Source: 66-474 sp035695065 (GTDB taxonomy: Bacteria > Pseudomonadota > Gammaproteobacteria > Xanthomonadales > Rhodanobacteraceae). From it: a DNA stretch of 64,000 nucleotides. The position numbers and the translations under genes are program-made. The stretch is taken from assembly GCA_035695065.1 (NCBI GenBank), contig DASSEW010000020.1:1-64000 (forward strand). The letters run 5' to 3'. Positions 39,866-48,785 of the stretch are shown here, piece after piece (the first letter of the stretch is position 1; the number at the start of each line of letters is the position of its first letter). The notes beneath the pieces are model-generated. The model saw nothing but the letters and a program-made list of their open reading frames with translations. It was not told where the DNA came from and ran no database searches.

Positions 39866-41909
39866 GCGTGTTCGCCTCCCGCAAGGTTCTTACAAGCTGA
39901 CGTGCTTGTGCCAGCTGTCGCTTGTATACCCACTGTTCGTCCGCATTTTGGCCGGCCTTGGACTTTTCAAGCTTTGCTACTCGCTCCTCCCAGTACTCGA
40001 GGTTCTCCCTTCTCACCAGGAAATTTTGGCACGCAGCGCATATCGAAGGCTCCCGAAAAGCCACGTTGGGTCGAACATTGCTGCCGCTCATCGTTCCGGC
40101 GATTTCATGACACCTAGCGACCATGGGGCGGATGGCAACCGCGCACGCCCCATAATCGGTGAAATGCAATCTCAGGTCGTGCTGCAAGACAAGACCCTTC
40201 AAGCGACCTATCGCGTCTATCGCTGGAAGCGTAAGGAGTTCCTCCCTCAGCTCTGGCGACGTCTCGGCGATGAACTTCGAGAACCGCCCGCTGCTGCCCT
40301 TCGGATCCGTCACCGCCTCATAAAGCACTTCCGCGGCTTGGTTGACACGGATTTCGTCCATCATCTTTCGAAGCTCGGGATCGTTGCCGATATAGCCCAG
40401 CTCCGTCATCACAGTACTTGCATGATTGAAGTGCTGCGCGAGCGGGCCAAGCGCTCGCTTGTTCGTCCGCAGCACGAAGTGAGCGAAGGTGGTACGCCAC
40501 TGTTGCGCACGGAACCCATACTCACTCGTCTCTTCCCTCGATTGAGTCGTGAGAGGTAATCCTACGTAGTTCTTTATAAAGTCCCGCTGGATGTCGCTTA
40601 TCCAGTTAGATGTTGCAGGACCGAGACTCTCTGGTTTCAGGGACAATCCTCGTCCATTCGTCATGCTTATGATTAGAGCATCTGAATTCGCCAGCTTTCG
40701 ATATCGGTCGAGGAGACGATCCAACACCATCACCGCCTTTGCGGGCGGTGGGACCAGGTCAGAACCTGTTAGTCGCGCGCCCAAAACCCATTCATGAAGT
40801 TCGTTCGTGGACTTTTGTTCTGCACTACAGAGCATCAATATCTCGGTTAACCCATCGAGGGACTTTCGAACCTTGATGCAGCTGGGGAACTCGGCCCCGG
40901 TCGCTTTTGGGTCCAAGTGCAAGCCCGCTACATCACTGGACCGAACTCCGGTAAGACCTTGTAGTACGAGCACGCACGCGGCGATCAGATCGGATACTAG
41001 GCGCCTCGGAGCAATTCCAGGGATGATCTTTCTCTGTACACCGTCCTTGTCTAGACGCGACCAGCCTTTCTCCTCAAGGCTAATCCACGGTTTCCCTGTA
41101 CTTTCATCGCTGCCAAACCTGAAATTTGCAAGCAACTCTTCAGTGGCGAGCCTCTTTCTCCAGGAATTTTTGGCTCCGCTCACCGCCTGGAAGTAATCTT
41201 CCTGGAACCTTATGATGTCTTCGGCGTGCTCAACCCATTTCACCGCTGCAATGAGTGCAGGTAACGCAATTTCGTCCGCAATGGGTTTGAGAATCTCACC
41301 TCTCTGTAGCCGTAGATCGCGCTCCACTACGTTGAGCGCAGCTCTGCCGCTATATGGCGGATCAGGCATTGCGTCGTAACCCTTTGAGGCCAGTGCTGGG
41401 CCTTGCTGAAATGCCATGGCGAGAACATGGAGGCAGTTATGCGCTGAGGACCAACTCACCTTTCGACCGCGCGCGCGATCCACAACGATGGAATTGTGGT
41501 GCTTTACGAACCAGGATACATACTCCCAAGAGCGGTCATTGGTAATTTCTCCGAATGAAGAGATACCTTCCTCAACCATCCAGAAAGCTAAATCTTGGAG
41601 GCCGGCGGTAATCATTCCCCCGGAAGCGGGGCTGAGGGGTTTCCCTTCTTGACGTTCAAAGTACAAAGTCCACACGAAGCACTTCAGCAGTTCCAAGAGC
41701 CCGCGCCACTTTGAAGCGGTCAGAACCTCGCCACCGGGTAGTGGCAACCTCCATTTGACGGTCACCTGCTTCTTGTCAAAGCCCAGCGATCGTCCATCCA
41801 GTGTCCAGATGTCGTCGTCGTAAGCGGACTGACTACTGACTCGGAGGTCCGCTGGCCGCCAAGCGCCACCCGGAGCGCACAATTCAGAAGTGGTCTTCGT
41901 TCTCGGCAT
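39837..41909 (-). CDS. Large tyrosine recombinase-like protein (690 aa)
   Basis: A 690-residue protein like the large TnpB-type recombinases. A catalytic-domain remnant is seen in FRAQQWRTTFAHFVLRT and LGPLAQHFNHASTVMTELGYIG, giving an arginine, a histidine and the terminal tyrosine. QGLTGVRSSDVAGLHLDP contains the first arginine region. A cysteine cluster near the C-terminus (CHEIAG and ICAACQNFLVRREN) may bind zinc. It starts 4 bp after the 599-residue recombinase ends. The second Arg/His residues of the canonical set are less clear, so it may be partly structural. Confidence 0.82.
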   Translation of the reverse strand: MPRTKTTSELCAPGGAWRPADLRVSSQSAYDDDIWTLDGRSLGFDKKQVTVKWRLPLPGGEVLTASKWRGLLELLKCFVWTLYFERQEGKPLSPASGGMITAGLQDLAFWMVEEGISSFGEITNDRSWEYVSWFVKHHNSIVVDRARGRKVSWSSAHNCLHVLAMAFQQGPALASKGYDAMPDPPYSGRAALNVVERDLRLQRGEILKPIADEIALPALIAAVKWVEHAEDIIRFQEDYFQAVSGAKNSWRKRLATEELLANFRFGSDESTGKPWISLEEKGWSRLDKDGVQRKIIPGIAPRRLVSDLIAACVLVLQGLTGVRSSDVAGLHLDPKATGAEFPSCIKVRKSLDGLTEILMLCSAEQKSTNELHEWVLGARLTGSDLVPPPAKAVMVLDRLLDRYRKLANSDALIISMTNGRGLSLKPESLGPATSNWISDIQRDFIKNYVGLPLTTQSREETSEYGFRAQQWRTTFAHFVLRTNKRALGPLAQHFNHASTVMTELGYIGNDPELRKMMDEIRVNQAAEVLYEAVTDPKGSSGRFSKFIAETSPELREELLTLPAIDAIGRLKGLVLQHDLRLHFTDYGACAVAIRPMVARCHEIAGTMSGSNVRPNVAFREPSICAACQNFLVRRENLEYWEERVAKLEKSKAGQNADEQWVYKRQLAQARQLVRTLREANTHVPGEATSA

Positions 41910-41913
41910 GCGG

Positions 41914-43713
41914 TTACTCCACGATGATCGGTAACGACACTCTGATCGACTCGGCTTGCTTCCTTACAGAATCCGGAAAGAGCTCCAGCCAAAAGCCGCT
42001 CAGTGCTTCTAGTACTGGCTCGAGCGCGACTTTCCATCTTTGAGGTAGCACATGCTCCTTCGCGGCTATGGTCGCCAACCGAACTTGCAGTAGCTGCGCG
42101 TAGGCCACCTGACTCGAAATGTCGACCTGCGCGTGTGGGCAGACAGGGCAGGTACCTGACGCGTCGCACAGACGTCCTCGTCGTTGACCAGGCACGGGGC
42201 TGTCGTAGGGATCCAGACAGTGAAAGCCCGGTGTTGCAGCTCCCGGGTCTCCGCTTTGCGCGATAAGACGCGGATCAATTTTTCCGTTTGAGGCCACCCA
42301 TCGGTCCCGCAATACCTGCACGTTCGCGACAATTTCTGAGTAGCGGGCCGCAGCTACCCCAGTCGTGTAGTGCGCAAGTGTTGTATCTGATGCACTGTGC
42401 TGCAGGAACTCCATGACTGCTCTGATGTCTCCTCCGAAGAGATCTTGAGCCAGAGCAGCGACAGTGGCTCTAAGCCGCCGAAAGCCAATTCGCGGAAGCC
42501 CATGCTCCTTCGAGAAAGCGACTTGCGCATTATTGAGATCGTAATTTAGGCCAATCTGCGGGTTTTTCATCGATCGCACGTGACGCTCTCTTGAGTTAAA
42601 TCGGGGCACGAATAGCCAAAAGTCCCCAGCAATCGCGGCGGGCGCAGCTGGGCGGAGCAAGTGCGTCCATGCCCTTACGAGCTTGACGATCCGATAAGGG
42701 TTCAAAGGCTCCTCCGTCGCCACGAATGAGCAAACGACGTTCTTTGCTGCTCTGGCCTTAAATGACGAAAAGATAATTCGATCTACCCCCATCACCGTTT
42801 CGAGTCTCACATTTTTGTCTTGCAACCCCAGCACTGCGCTTTCATTGAATGCGGTGCAAACCGCGACGAAGTATGCGAGCGGCAGAAGGTCGTATTGAGA
42901 AGGGTGCATATAGCGATAGATTGCCCCACCTCCCCAATCTTGTATGTTGTCGTACAAATCTGGGGCCGCTTTCCTTATCTTGTTAAGAGGAGGCATGACC
43001 GGACCGAATCTTTGACGCAGTGTGGCAAGAAGCCTTGCCTTCGTGCCCCTCCCTTTGTCTTCGAGCAGCAATTGTTCACCGCTTTTGATCAACTCTTGGG
43101 AACGGTCGAGCAATTGATATGACTCAACTACTTTCTGTTTGACTGCTCGGAGGAACTTCGTGAATGTCTCCAGATCAAAAGGCTCTTCTGGAGATGTCTC
43201 CCGTGTACGACCTGCAAATGGGTTTCGCCTGAGACGGCACGTCGACGGGAGCTTCGAGCCACTCGGTCCTATCAGAAGCTGCCCTATAACCCCTGCAATC
43301 GAGGCGCGCCAGTGCAACGCTGTAGACATTTTGATGATTCGCTTGCCGTGCTGATCAATACGATCCAACCAGGTGTCGAATTGAGAAAAAAAGTCTGCGG
43401 TGAGGTCGGAAAAAGTAATCGAGCCTGATGCAGCCTTTCCCCCTAACCACCTCATGAAGCCAAGCTCGATGTTTTGATAATTCGCTGCTCTAGTTATTGG
43501 TGCATTTCCTAAATTTGCGCTCACGAATGCTTCTGCGAAGCTCAGCGCGAGGGCTTTTTCTAGTCTGAGCCAATTTTTGCAGTCGAACTCTTGAATTAGT
43601 TCGGGACTGATCTGCATGCGGACTTTCAGCAGATGAGCATCCTCGTCGAAGACGACAGCGTATGTGGGGCTGTTACTCGGCCCGTCTTCCTGACCTGCAT
43701 CGAACCTGTTCAC
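41914..43713 (-). CDS. Tyrosine recombinase (599 aa)
   Basis: A 599-residue site-specific recombinase. After a long N-terminal arm-binding region, the catalytic domain has CTAFNESAVLGLQDKNV (arginine replaced in the first block), GFRRLRATVAALAQDLFG (box II), and MEFLQHSASDTTLAHYTTG with H and the nucleophilic tyrosine. The C-terminal cysteine group (CLDPYDSPVPGQRRGRLCDASGTCPVCPHAQV) looks like a zinc finger. Its ATG overlaps the 443-residue integrase stop by 4 bp, so it is co-translated with it. The apparent loss of the first catalytic arginine hints at division of labour among the three recombinases. Confidence 0.85.
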   Translation of the reverse strand: MNRFDAGQEDGPSNSPTYAVVFDEDAHLLKVRMQISPELIQEFDCKNWLRLEKALALSFAEAFVSANLGNAPITRAANYQNIELGFMRWLGGKAASGSITFSDLTADFFSQFDTWLDRIDQHGKRIIKMSTALHWRASIAGVIGQLLIGPSGSKLPSTCRLRRNPFAGRTRETSPEEPFDLETFTKFLRAVKQKVVESYQLLDRSQELIKSGEQLLLEDKGRGTKARLLATLRQRFGPVMPPLNKIRKAAPDLYDNIQDWGGGAIYRYMHPSQYDLLPLAYFVAVCTAFNESAVLGLQDKNVRLETVMGVDRIIFSSFKARAAKNVVCSFVATEEPLNPYRIVKLVRAWTHLLRPAAPAAIAGDFWLFVPRFNSRERHVRSMKNPQIGLNYDLNNAQVAFSKEHGLPRIGFRRLRATVAALAQDLFGGDIRAVMEFLQHSASDTTLAHYTTGVAAARYSEIVANVQVLRDRWVASNGKIDPRLIAQSGDPGAATPGFHCLDPYDSPVPGQRRGRLCDASGTCPVCPHAQVDISSQVAYAQLLQVRLATIAAKEHVLPQRWKVALEPVLEALSGFWLELFPDSVRKQAESIRVSLPIIVE

Positions 43714-45041
43714 TGCTCAGTCCACCCGATGATTTCTGTGGCAAAGTTCAGGAATTTGTCTGAAACAGCCACCTCGAAGAGTCGTACAGCGCGCAGATAC
43801 ACATCTATCGTTGTTTGGGAGCTTCGGTGCCCCAGCTGCGCCTGCAAATACAGCCACGGGTTTGGATCTCCGCTGGATCGCAAAAGTAAGTAGGTCCATA
43901 CGGCATAGGTGTGCCGGAGGTCGTGGATCGAAAATGCCGGCTTCGTCACCAGCTCAACTCGCTTCCCAGCGGCTTGCGCCGGGACACGTGTAACCAGACC
44001 GGCCCGCAAGCAGGCCTGTCGCACGACCAAGCTGAAGTTCTGCGTTGTCATGGGCCGAACCTGCCCCTTGCGGCTACGGCGAAGTGGCGGGAAGAGGGGC
44101 TCCTTTAGGCTTTGAGGATTTTTGATTCCGGCCGGGACTAGTGCCTTCCTCTCCACGTTGACAAATTGCTGAAGCGCTAGAACAAAAGGCGCCGGTACCA
44201 AGACATTGCGAATACGCGAGTTCTTTGTCTTCGTAAGGCGGAGCGGCATTAGCCTCTTTTCACTGCTGGTGATGACGATCGCGGCGATGCTTCCAAGAGA
44301 CACATTGCAGACTTCCTCCCTTCGCAAGCCGGCGCAGAGAGCAAGCTTCGCCATGAGGCAATTTCGTTTGGCAAGTGCTTGTTCGACTTCCGATTCCGGT
44401 CTTGACGGCAAAGAGAGTTGGCTGAGTAGGATCTGTACCTGTTCTTGCGTCAGGATAGTTGGCTCGTGATCCTTGCTCTGCATTGGAAGTAGCGTCGATC
44501 GAACATGAGCTGATCTCCGGTATCCCCTCATGTTTCCACGCAGATGCGTGTTGACGGGTAGTCGATTGGCCAGATCAAGAATTGCTGCTCTGTCGGTTTC
44601 GATCCCAATCCCCCTCTCGCACAGCCAAGCTGCGAACTCCACCGCGAGGCGCACTCTCCTCGCGACGGTGCCCTGCGCGTACTGATCCCCAGTGATTGGG
44701 GATGGCCTCATCGTCATGGTTGCTGCGTAGTCATACAGATCTTTTGCCGCTAGGCGCTCAACTGCCTTCTGTTCTTTGATAAGGAAACGCAGAAAGTCGC
44801 GATGGTCATATGCAAGTGCGCTCACCGTAGCGGCCGTTACAAGCAAGTGGCCCGTCTCAAATCGACCCAAAAGCCGACGGGAGAGGAAGAGGGTGGATTC
44901 ATGCAAAACCTGCCCAGTCTCTGTGTCGGAAAAGATCGGGAAGCCAGGGGGCAGTTTGCGGCAAAGATTTTGTGCAGCCAGGCCATCCGGAATCTCAACG
45001 GATCTGGTGATCTCTATGTCGGACATTCGCGCCTCCACCAC
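43710..45041 (-). CDS. Tyrosine recombinase/integrase, first gene of module (443 aa)
   Basis: A 443-residue integrase with the full catalytic set: LCAGLRREEVCNVSLG (first Arg), KPAFSIHDLRHTYAVWTYLL (H-x-x-R), LQAQLGHRSSQTTIDVYLRAV (His and nucleophilic Tyr). The N-terminal half contains a SAM-like core-binding domain (YDHRDFLRFLIKEQKAVERLAAKDLYDYAAT). It is likely the enzyme that cuts and rejoins the element ends. It begins 240 bp from the right junction and leads the four-gene operon, the position of tnpA in Tn554. Confidence 0.92.
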   Translation of the reverse strand: MVEARMSDIEITRSVEIPDGLAAQNLCRKLPPGFPIFSDTETGQVLHESTLFLSRRLLGRFETGHLLVTAATVSALAYDHRDFLRFLIKEQKAVERLAAKDLYDYAATMTMRPSPITGDQYAQGTVARRVRLAVEFAAWLCERGIGIETDRAAILDLANRLPVNTHLRGNMRGYRRSAHVRSTLLPMQSKDHEPTILTQEQVQILLSQLSLPSRPESEVEQALAKRNCLMAKLALCAGLRREEVCNVSLGSIAAIVITSSEKRLMPLRLTKTKNSRIRNVLVPAPFVLALQQFVNVERKALVPAGIKNPQSLKEPLFPPLRRSRKGQVRPMTTQNFSLVVRQACLRAGLVTRVPAQAAGKRVELVTKPAFSIHDLRHTYAVWTYLLLRSSGDPNPWLYLQAQLGHRSSQTTIDVYLRAVRLFEVAVSDKFLNFATEIIGWTEQ

Positions 45042-45109
45042 AGTGGCACCGAAGCTAACAAGGAGATGTTTGACGGGTAAAACTACTACTCGAGAATTTT
45101 CCTGGCCAA

Positions 45110-45289
45110 AAATCTGTTCACTCGCTCGGCGTACCTACGTAACAATGAACGGCACGGAATGTACCGGTGTAGCTGATTCAGGCACTTACGTTCCTCCATG
45201 AACAAAGAAGAGTTAGCAACCCGATGGGAGGGGGCACCTCGAACTTGACCTCCGGAATGCTTTTGTGAACAGATTTCTGTGCTTTACAG
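45110..45289. other. Right end of the island with inverted subterminal repeats
   Basis: AAATCTGTTCAC at 45110-45121 and its exact complement at 45265-45276 form a 12-bp inverted repeat whose inner copy lies 13 bp from the junction. The TGTTCA core matches repeats at the left end, so these are probable recombinase-binding sites. No gene is present between 45042 and 45289. Confidence 0.5.
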
Positions 45290-45544
45290 ACCGTGCTCGC
45301 AACCACGATATGGATTGATGGACTGCTCGAAGGGCACGTCCGGCGAATCGTTGCGGCTGATGATCGAGCGCGCCTGCTCGATCTGCACGCTCGTGGCCGG
45401 CCTGGTCGGCTGATCATCCTCTTCGTGTGCCCAGCCGTCGTCCTCGGCGCGATGGACCGTCTTTTCGAAGCGGCCTTCCGGGTTGCTGAGCGAGCCGCGG
45501 CCCTTGAACGGGGTCGGCGGCGGGGTGTGATCTTGCGCGGGCAT
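45290..45544 (-). pseudogene. Radical SAM protein (PA0069-like), 5' part, split by island
   Basis: The 85-residue N-terminal part of the radical SAM gene whose remainder is at 22546-23385. It has the family opening FKGRGSLSNPEGRFEKTVHRAEDDGW, ARSIISRNDSPDVPFEQSINPYRG and ends at CEHG, with the first cluster cysteine. Island sequence adds Leu and a stop. The start is ATG 45544 (GTG 45553 is an alternative). Without the SAM-binding barrel it cannot be functional alone. Confidence 0.9.
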
Positions 45545-45686
45545 GGCGGGCACTGTGCGCGACCTCCGTCTCGGCGGGCGCGACGCGGAATTGCCAACCT
45601 TACGTCATCGCGCGGGCGAACATCCGCGTTATGATCCGTGCCGCCGCCAACCGCGGCCCGCACCGCCGGACCACCGTGAGGTCTGT

Positions 45687-45950
45687 ATGCGCTGGATCCT
45701 GACTGTCGCCGCCGTCCTGGGATTCCTGATGGCGATTGCCGCCCACTCGCCCGGATGGCTGGCGCTTGGCGTCTTCCTTTGCCTGGTCTGCGGCCTTGCC
45801 GCGGCGCTGGCTTTCATCGACGGCCGCATTCAGGCGACCTCGCGTTCGGAATACATGACGCCGGGCGAGCTGGACGCGCTCAAGGCCTCGATGAAATCGC
45901 CGTCGGGCACGAATTCCGGCCCCGGCCTGCCGCCGCCCACGCCGCAATAA
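45687..45950 (+). CDS. Small two-helix membrane protein
   Basis: An 87-residue protein with two closely spaced transmembrane helices (WILTVAAVLGFLMAIAAHS and WLALGVFLCLVCGLAAALAFI), then a soluble tail (SEYMTPGELDALKASMKSP) ending in prolines. GAGG lies 8 bases before the ATG at 45687. No family recognised. It precedes acs by 71 bp on the same strand. Confidence 0.65.
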   Translation: MRWILTVAAVLGFLMAIAAHSPGWLALGVFLCLVCGLAAALAFIDGRIQATSRSEYMTPGELDALKASMKSPSGTNSGPGLPPPTPQ

Positions 45951-46021
45951 GCCTGCGTCACCTGCGCGCAACCGGCAGCTTTGCTACCCTCAAAGGGTTC
46001 GACTGTCGCAGGGAGGCTGTC

Positions 46022-47962
46022 ATGGGCGCGATCCATTCCGTTCCGTCCGCGTTCGCGGGCGAGCCGCGCGTCACGCGCGAGCAGTACCAGCGGCTGTATG
46101 CCGAGTCCGTGCGCGATCCGGAAACGTTCTGGAAAAATGTCGCGCAACGGCTGGACTGGATCAGGCCGCCGACGAAGATCAAGGACGTGTCCTTCGACGC
46201 GCAGGACCTGCACATCCGCTGGTACGAAGACGGCCTGCTGAACGTTTCCGTCAATTGCCTGGACCGGCATCTCGCCACGCGCGGCGACAAGACGGCCATC
46301 CTGTTCGAAGGCGACGATCCGAAAGAGTCGCGCGCGATCAGCTATCGCGAACTGCACGCGCAGGTCTGCCGCTTCGGCAACGCGTTGCGCAACCTCGGCG
46401 TGCGCAAGGGCGATCGCGTGGCGATCTACATGCCGATGATCCCGGAAGCCGCTGTCGCGATGCTGGCCTGCGCGCGCATCGGTGCGGTGCACTCCGTGGT
46501 GTTCGGCGGCTTCTCGCCCGATTCGCTGGCCGGGCGCATCGCCGATTCGCAGTGCAAGCTGGTGATCACCGCGGACGAGGGCGTGCGCGCGGGCAAGATC
46601 ATTCCTCTGAAACTCAACGTGGACGAATCGCTCACCCGAGCGGGCACGCAGAGCGTCGAGACCGTGGTGGTGGTTCGCCGCACCGGCGGCGCCGTGCCGA
46701 TGCAGTCGCCACGCGACCGCTGGTGGCACACGCTGCTGGAAGGCCAGCCCGACCAGTGCGAACCCGAGCCGATGAACGCGGAAGATCCGCTGTTCATCCT
46801 CTACACCTCGGGCAGCACCGGCAAACCCAAAGGCGTGCTGCACACCAGCGGCGGTTACCTGGTATTCGTCAGTTACACGCACGAGCAGGTCTTCGACCTG
46901 CGCGAGGACGACATCTACTGGTGTACCGCCGACGTGGGCTGGGTGACCGGGCACAGTTACGTCGTCTACGGACCGCTTGCCAACGGCGCGACCACGCTGA
47001 TGTTCGAAGGCGTGCCGAACTGGCCGGACGCCGCGCGCATCTGGCAGGTCTGCGACAAGCACAAAGTCACGCTGCTCTACACCGCGCCGACCGCGATCCG
47101 CGCGCTGATGCGCGAAGGCGATTCGCCGGTGAAGCGCACCGCGCGCGAATCGCTGCGCATCCTCGGCACCGTCGGTGAGCCGATCAATCCGGAAGCGTGG
47201 GAGTGGTACTTCAACGTGGTGGGGGATGCGCGCTGCCCGATCGTGGATACCTGGTGGCAAACCGAAACCGGCGGCATCCTGATCACGCCGCTGCCGGGCG
47301 CGACCGGCATGAAGCCGGGTTCGGCGATGCAACCGTTCTTCGGCATCCAGCCGGCGCTGGTGGATGCGGATGGCAAGCGCGTGGAGGGCGAAGGTTCCGG
47401 CAATCTGGTGCTGACCGATTCCTGGCCCGGACAGATGCGCACGGTGTACGGTGATCACCAGCGTTTCATCGACACGTACTTCAAGATGTATCCGGGCGTG
47501 TACTGCACCGGTGACGGCGCACGCCGCGACGCGGACGGCGACTGGTGGATCACCGGTCGCGTGGACGACGTCATCAATGTCTCCGGGCATCGCATCGGCA
47601 CCGCGGAAGTCGAAAGCGCGCTGGTGGCGCATCCGCTGGTGGCGGAAGCTGCGGTGGTCGGCTGCCCGCACGAGATCAAGGGGCAGGGCATCTATGCGTT
47701 CGTCACACTGATCGCGACCGCGCAACCTTCCGACGACTTGAAGCAGGAGTTGTGTGGCGAGGTGCGCAAGCAGATCGGCGCGATCGCATTGCCGGACCAC
47801 ATCCAGTGGGCCAATGCGCTACCCAAGACGCGCTCGGGCAAGATCATGCGTCGCATCCTGCGCAAGATCGCCGAGAACCAACCCGATCAACTCGGCGATA
47901 TTTCCACGCTCGCCGATCCCGGCGTGGTGAGTACGCTGGTCGAACAACGCCTGATCAAGTGA
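46022..47962 (+). CDS. acs: Acetyl-CoA synthetase
   Basis: Cytoplasmic enzyme that activates acetate to acetyl-CoA through acetyl-AMP. The 646 residues are full length: an N-terminal ACAS domain (YQRLYAESVRDPETFWKNVAQRLDW), the AMP-binding core LFILYTSGSTGKPKGVLHTSGGYLV, VDTWWQTETGGILITPLPG, and the C-terminal PKTRSGKIMRRILRKIA with the lysine that is acetylated to switch the enzyme off. ATG 46022 follows GGGAGG. The phosphopantetheinyl transferase gene begins 19 bp downstream. Confidence 0.96.
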   Translation: MGAIHSVPSAFAGEPRVTREQYQRLYAESVRDPETFWKNVAQRLDWIRPPTKIKDVSFDAQDLHIRWYEDGLLNVSVNCLDRHLATRGDKTAILFEGDDPKESRAISYRELHAQVCRFGNALRNLGVRKGDRVAIYMPMIPEAAVAMLACARIGAVHSVVFGGFSPDSLAGRIADSQCKLVITADEGVRAGKIIPLKLNVDESLTRAGTQSVETVVVVRRTGGAVPMQSPRDRWWHTLLEGQPDQCEPEPMNAEDPLFILYTSGSTGKPKGVLHTSGGYLVFVSYTHEQVFDLREDDIYWCTADVGWVTGHSYVVYGPLANGATTLMFEGVPNWPDAARIWQVCDKHKVTLLYTAPTAIRALMREGDSPVKRTARESLRILGTVGEPINPEAWEWYFNVVGDARCPIVDTWWQTETGGILITPLPGATGMKPGSAMQPFFGIQPALVDADGKRVEGEGSGNLVLTDSWPGQMRTVYGDHQRFIDTYFKMYPGVYCTGDGARRDADGDWWITGRVDDVINVSGHRIGTAEVESALVAHPLVAEAAVVGCPHEIKGQGIYAFVTLIATAQPSDDLKQELCGEVRKQIGAIALPDHIQWANALPKTRSGKIMRRILRKIAENQPDQLGDISTLADPGVVSTLVEQRLIK

Positions 47963-47981
47963 TCCGGAGCGAGCGGCCGGC

Positions 47982-48641
47982 ATGATCGGGCCGGATGACT
48001 TCATTGCTGCGTCGCCCGCGGCGGTGGCTCCGCAACTTGGCGAAGACATGCACCTGTGGCGGCTGCCGTACGAGCGCGGCATGCGGCGTTCGCCTCTGCT
48101 CGCGTTGTTGGCGGCTTATGTGGAGGCGGATCCCGCATCCCTGGAGTTGCGCGACGACGAGCACGGCAAACCACAGCTGTTCGTGGATGGAGAAGAATTT
48201 CGCGACTTGCAGTTCAACTGGAGCCACAGCGGCGCGCTGGCGCTGGTCGCCATCGCTCGCGGCGTGATCCCGGGCGTGGATATCGAGCAGCCCCGCGATG
48301 GCGTGAAAGTCCTCGAAATCGCGCAGCGCTTTTTTTCGCCGAGGGAGGCAGAAACATTGGCGGCCTGCGAAGGCAATGAACGCGAGGCTCTGTTCTATCG
48401 CCTGTGGTGTGCCAAGGAGGCGGTGCTGAAGGCGCTGGGCCGAGGCCTGGCGTTCGGGCTGGAGCGGGTTTCCTTCGAGCGGCGGCAGGACTTCTGGCGG
48501 CCGGCGCGCTTCGATCCGGAAGCCGGCGAGACTGCAGGATGGTGCGTTCATGCGCTATCGCCCGCGCCGGGCTGCGCGGGGGCGCTGGCCTGGCGCGGGC
48601 CCGGTCGCGTGATCCGGGCCTGGTCCGGAACCGGCGCGTAG
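47982..48641 (+). CDS. 4'-phosphopantetheinyl transferase (Sfp/AcpT type)
   Basis: A 219-residue enzyme that loads the phosphopantetheine arm from CoA onto carrier proteins of fatty acid, polyketide or peptide synthases. Motifs: LQFNWSHSGALALVAIA (block P1), PGVDIEQPR (magnesium-binding D and E), and FYRLWCAKEAVLKALGRGL (W/KEA block). Sfp-type size and layout, not the short AcpS type. Just downstream of acs; a CoA-related pairing is possible but may be coincidental. The partner carrier protein is not in this window. Confidence 0.9.
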   Translation: MIGPDDFIAASPAAVAPQLGEDMHLWRLPYERGMRRSPLLALLAAYVEADPASLELRDDEHGKPQLFVDGEEFRDLQFNWSHSGALALVAIARGVIPGVDIEQPRDGVKVLEIAQRFFSPREAETLAACEGNEREALFYRLWCAKEAVLKALGRGLAFGLERVSFERRQDFWRPARFDPEAGETAGWCVHALSPAPGCAGALAWRGPGRVIRAWSGTGA

Positions 48642-48724
48642 CGGATTTGCGGGGCGGCGCACAAATGGCTGGAACTTCCGGGCGCAGAGTCGGTCTGAGC
48701 GTGTGGACAGTCTCCCCGTGGATC

Positions 48725-48785
48725 TACCTGCTGGAGCAGGTGGCATCACACTCTCCCGGCGCGCCGCTTGGTGCGCCGTTTTTTT
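48725..48785 (+). terminator. Double hairpin ending in intrinsic terminator (candidate small RNA 3' end)
   Basis: A first hairpin ACCTGC-TGGA-GCAGGT (48726-48741) is followed by CGGCGC (48757-48762) pairing with GCGCCG (48773-48778), then seven T residues (48779-48785). It terminates transcription 22 bp before the pdxJ ATG, too close for a downstream promoter. It may end a small RNA rich in CUCCC segments, or attenuate pdxJ. Confidence 0.6.

Larger units (their letters stand above)
23386..45289. mobile_element. Tn554-like genomic island carrying defence genes
   Basis: About 21.9 kb inserted in a radical SAM gene. Evidence: the two gene halves flank it on the same strand; joining base 45290 to 23385 on the minus strand gives GAG CAC GGT TGC ATT TAT TGC, which restores the CxxxCxxC motif in frame; a three-recombinase module ends 240 bp from the right junction; cargo is accessory with mixed base composition. 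There is no tRNA target and no obvious target duplication, as in Tn554-type elements that use tyrosine recombinases at a fixed gene site. Cargo is listed gene by gene. The exact end base is uncertain by one or two nucleotides. Confidence 0.88.

Noticed and set aside
23386..45289. Prophage or integrative conjugative element
   Set aside because: No phage structural, lysis or conjugation genes are present and there is no tRNA att site; the recombination module resembles Tn554-type elements.
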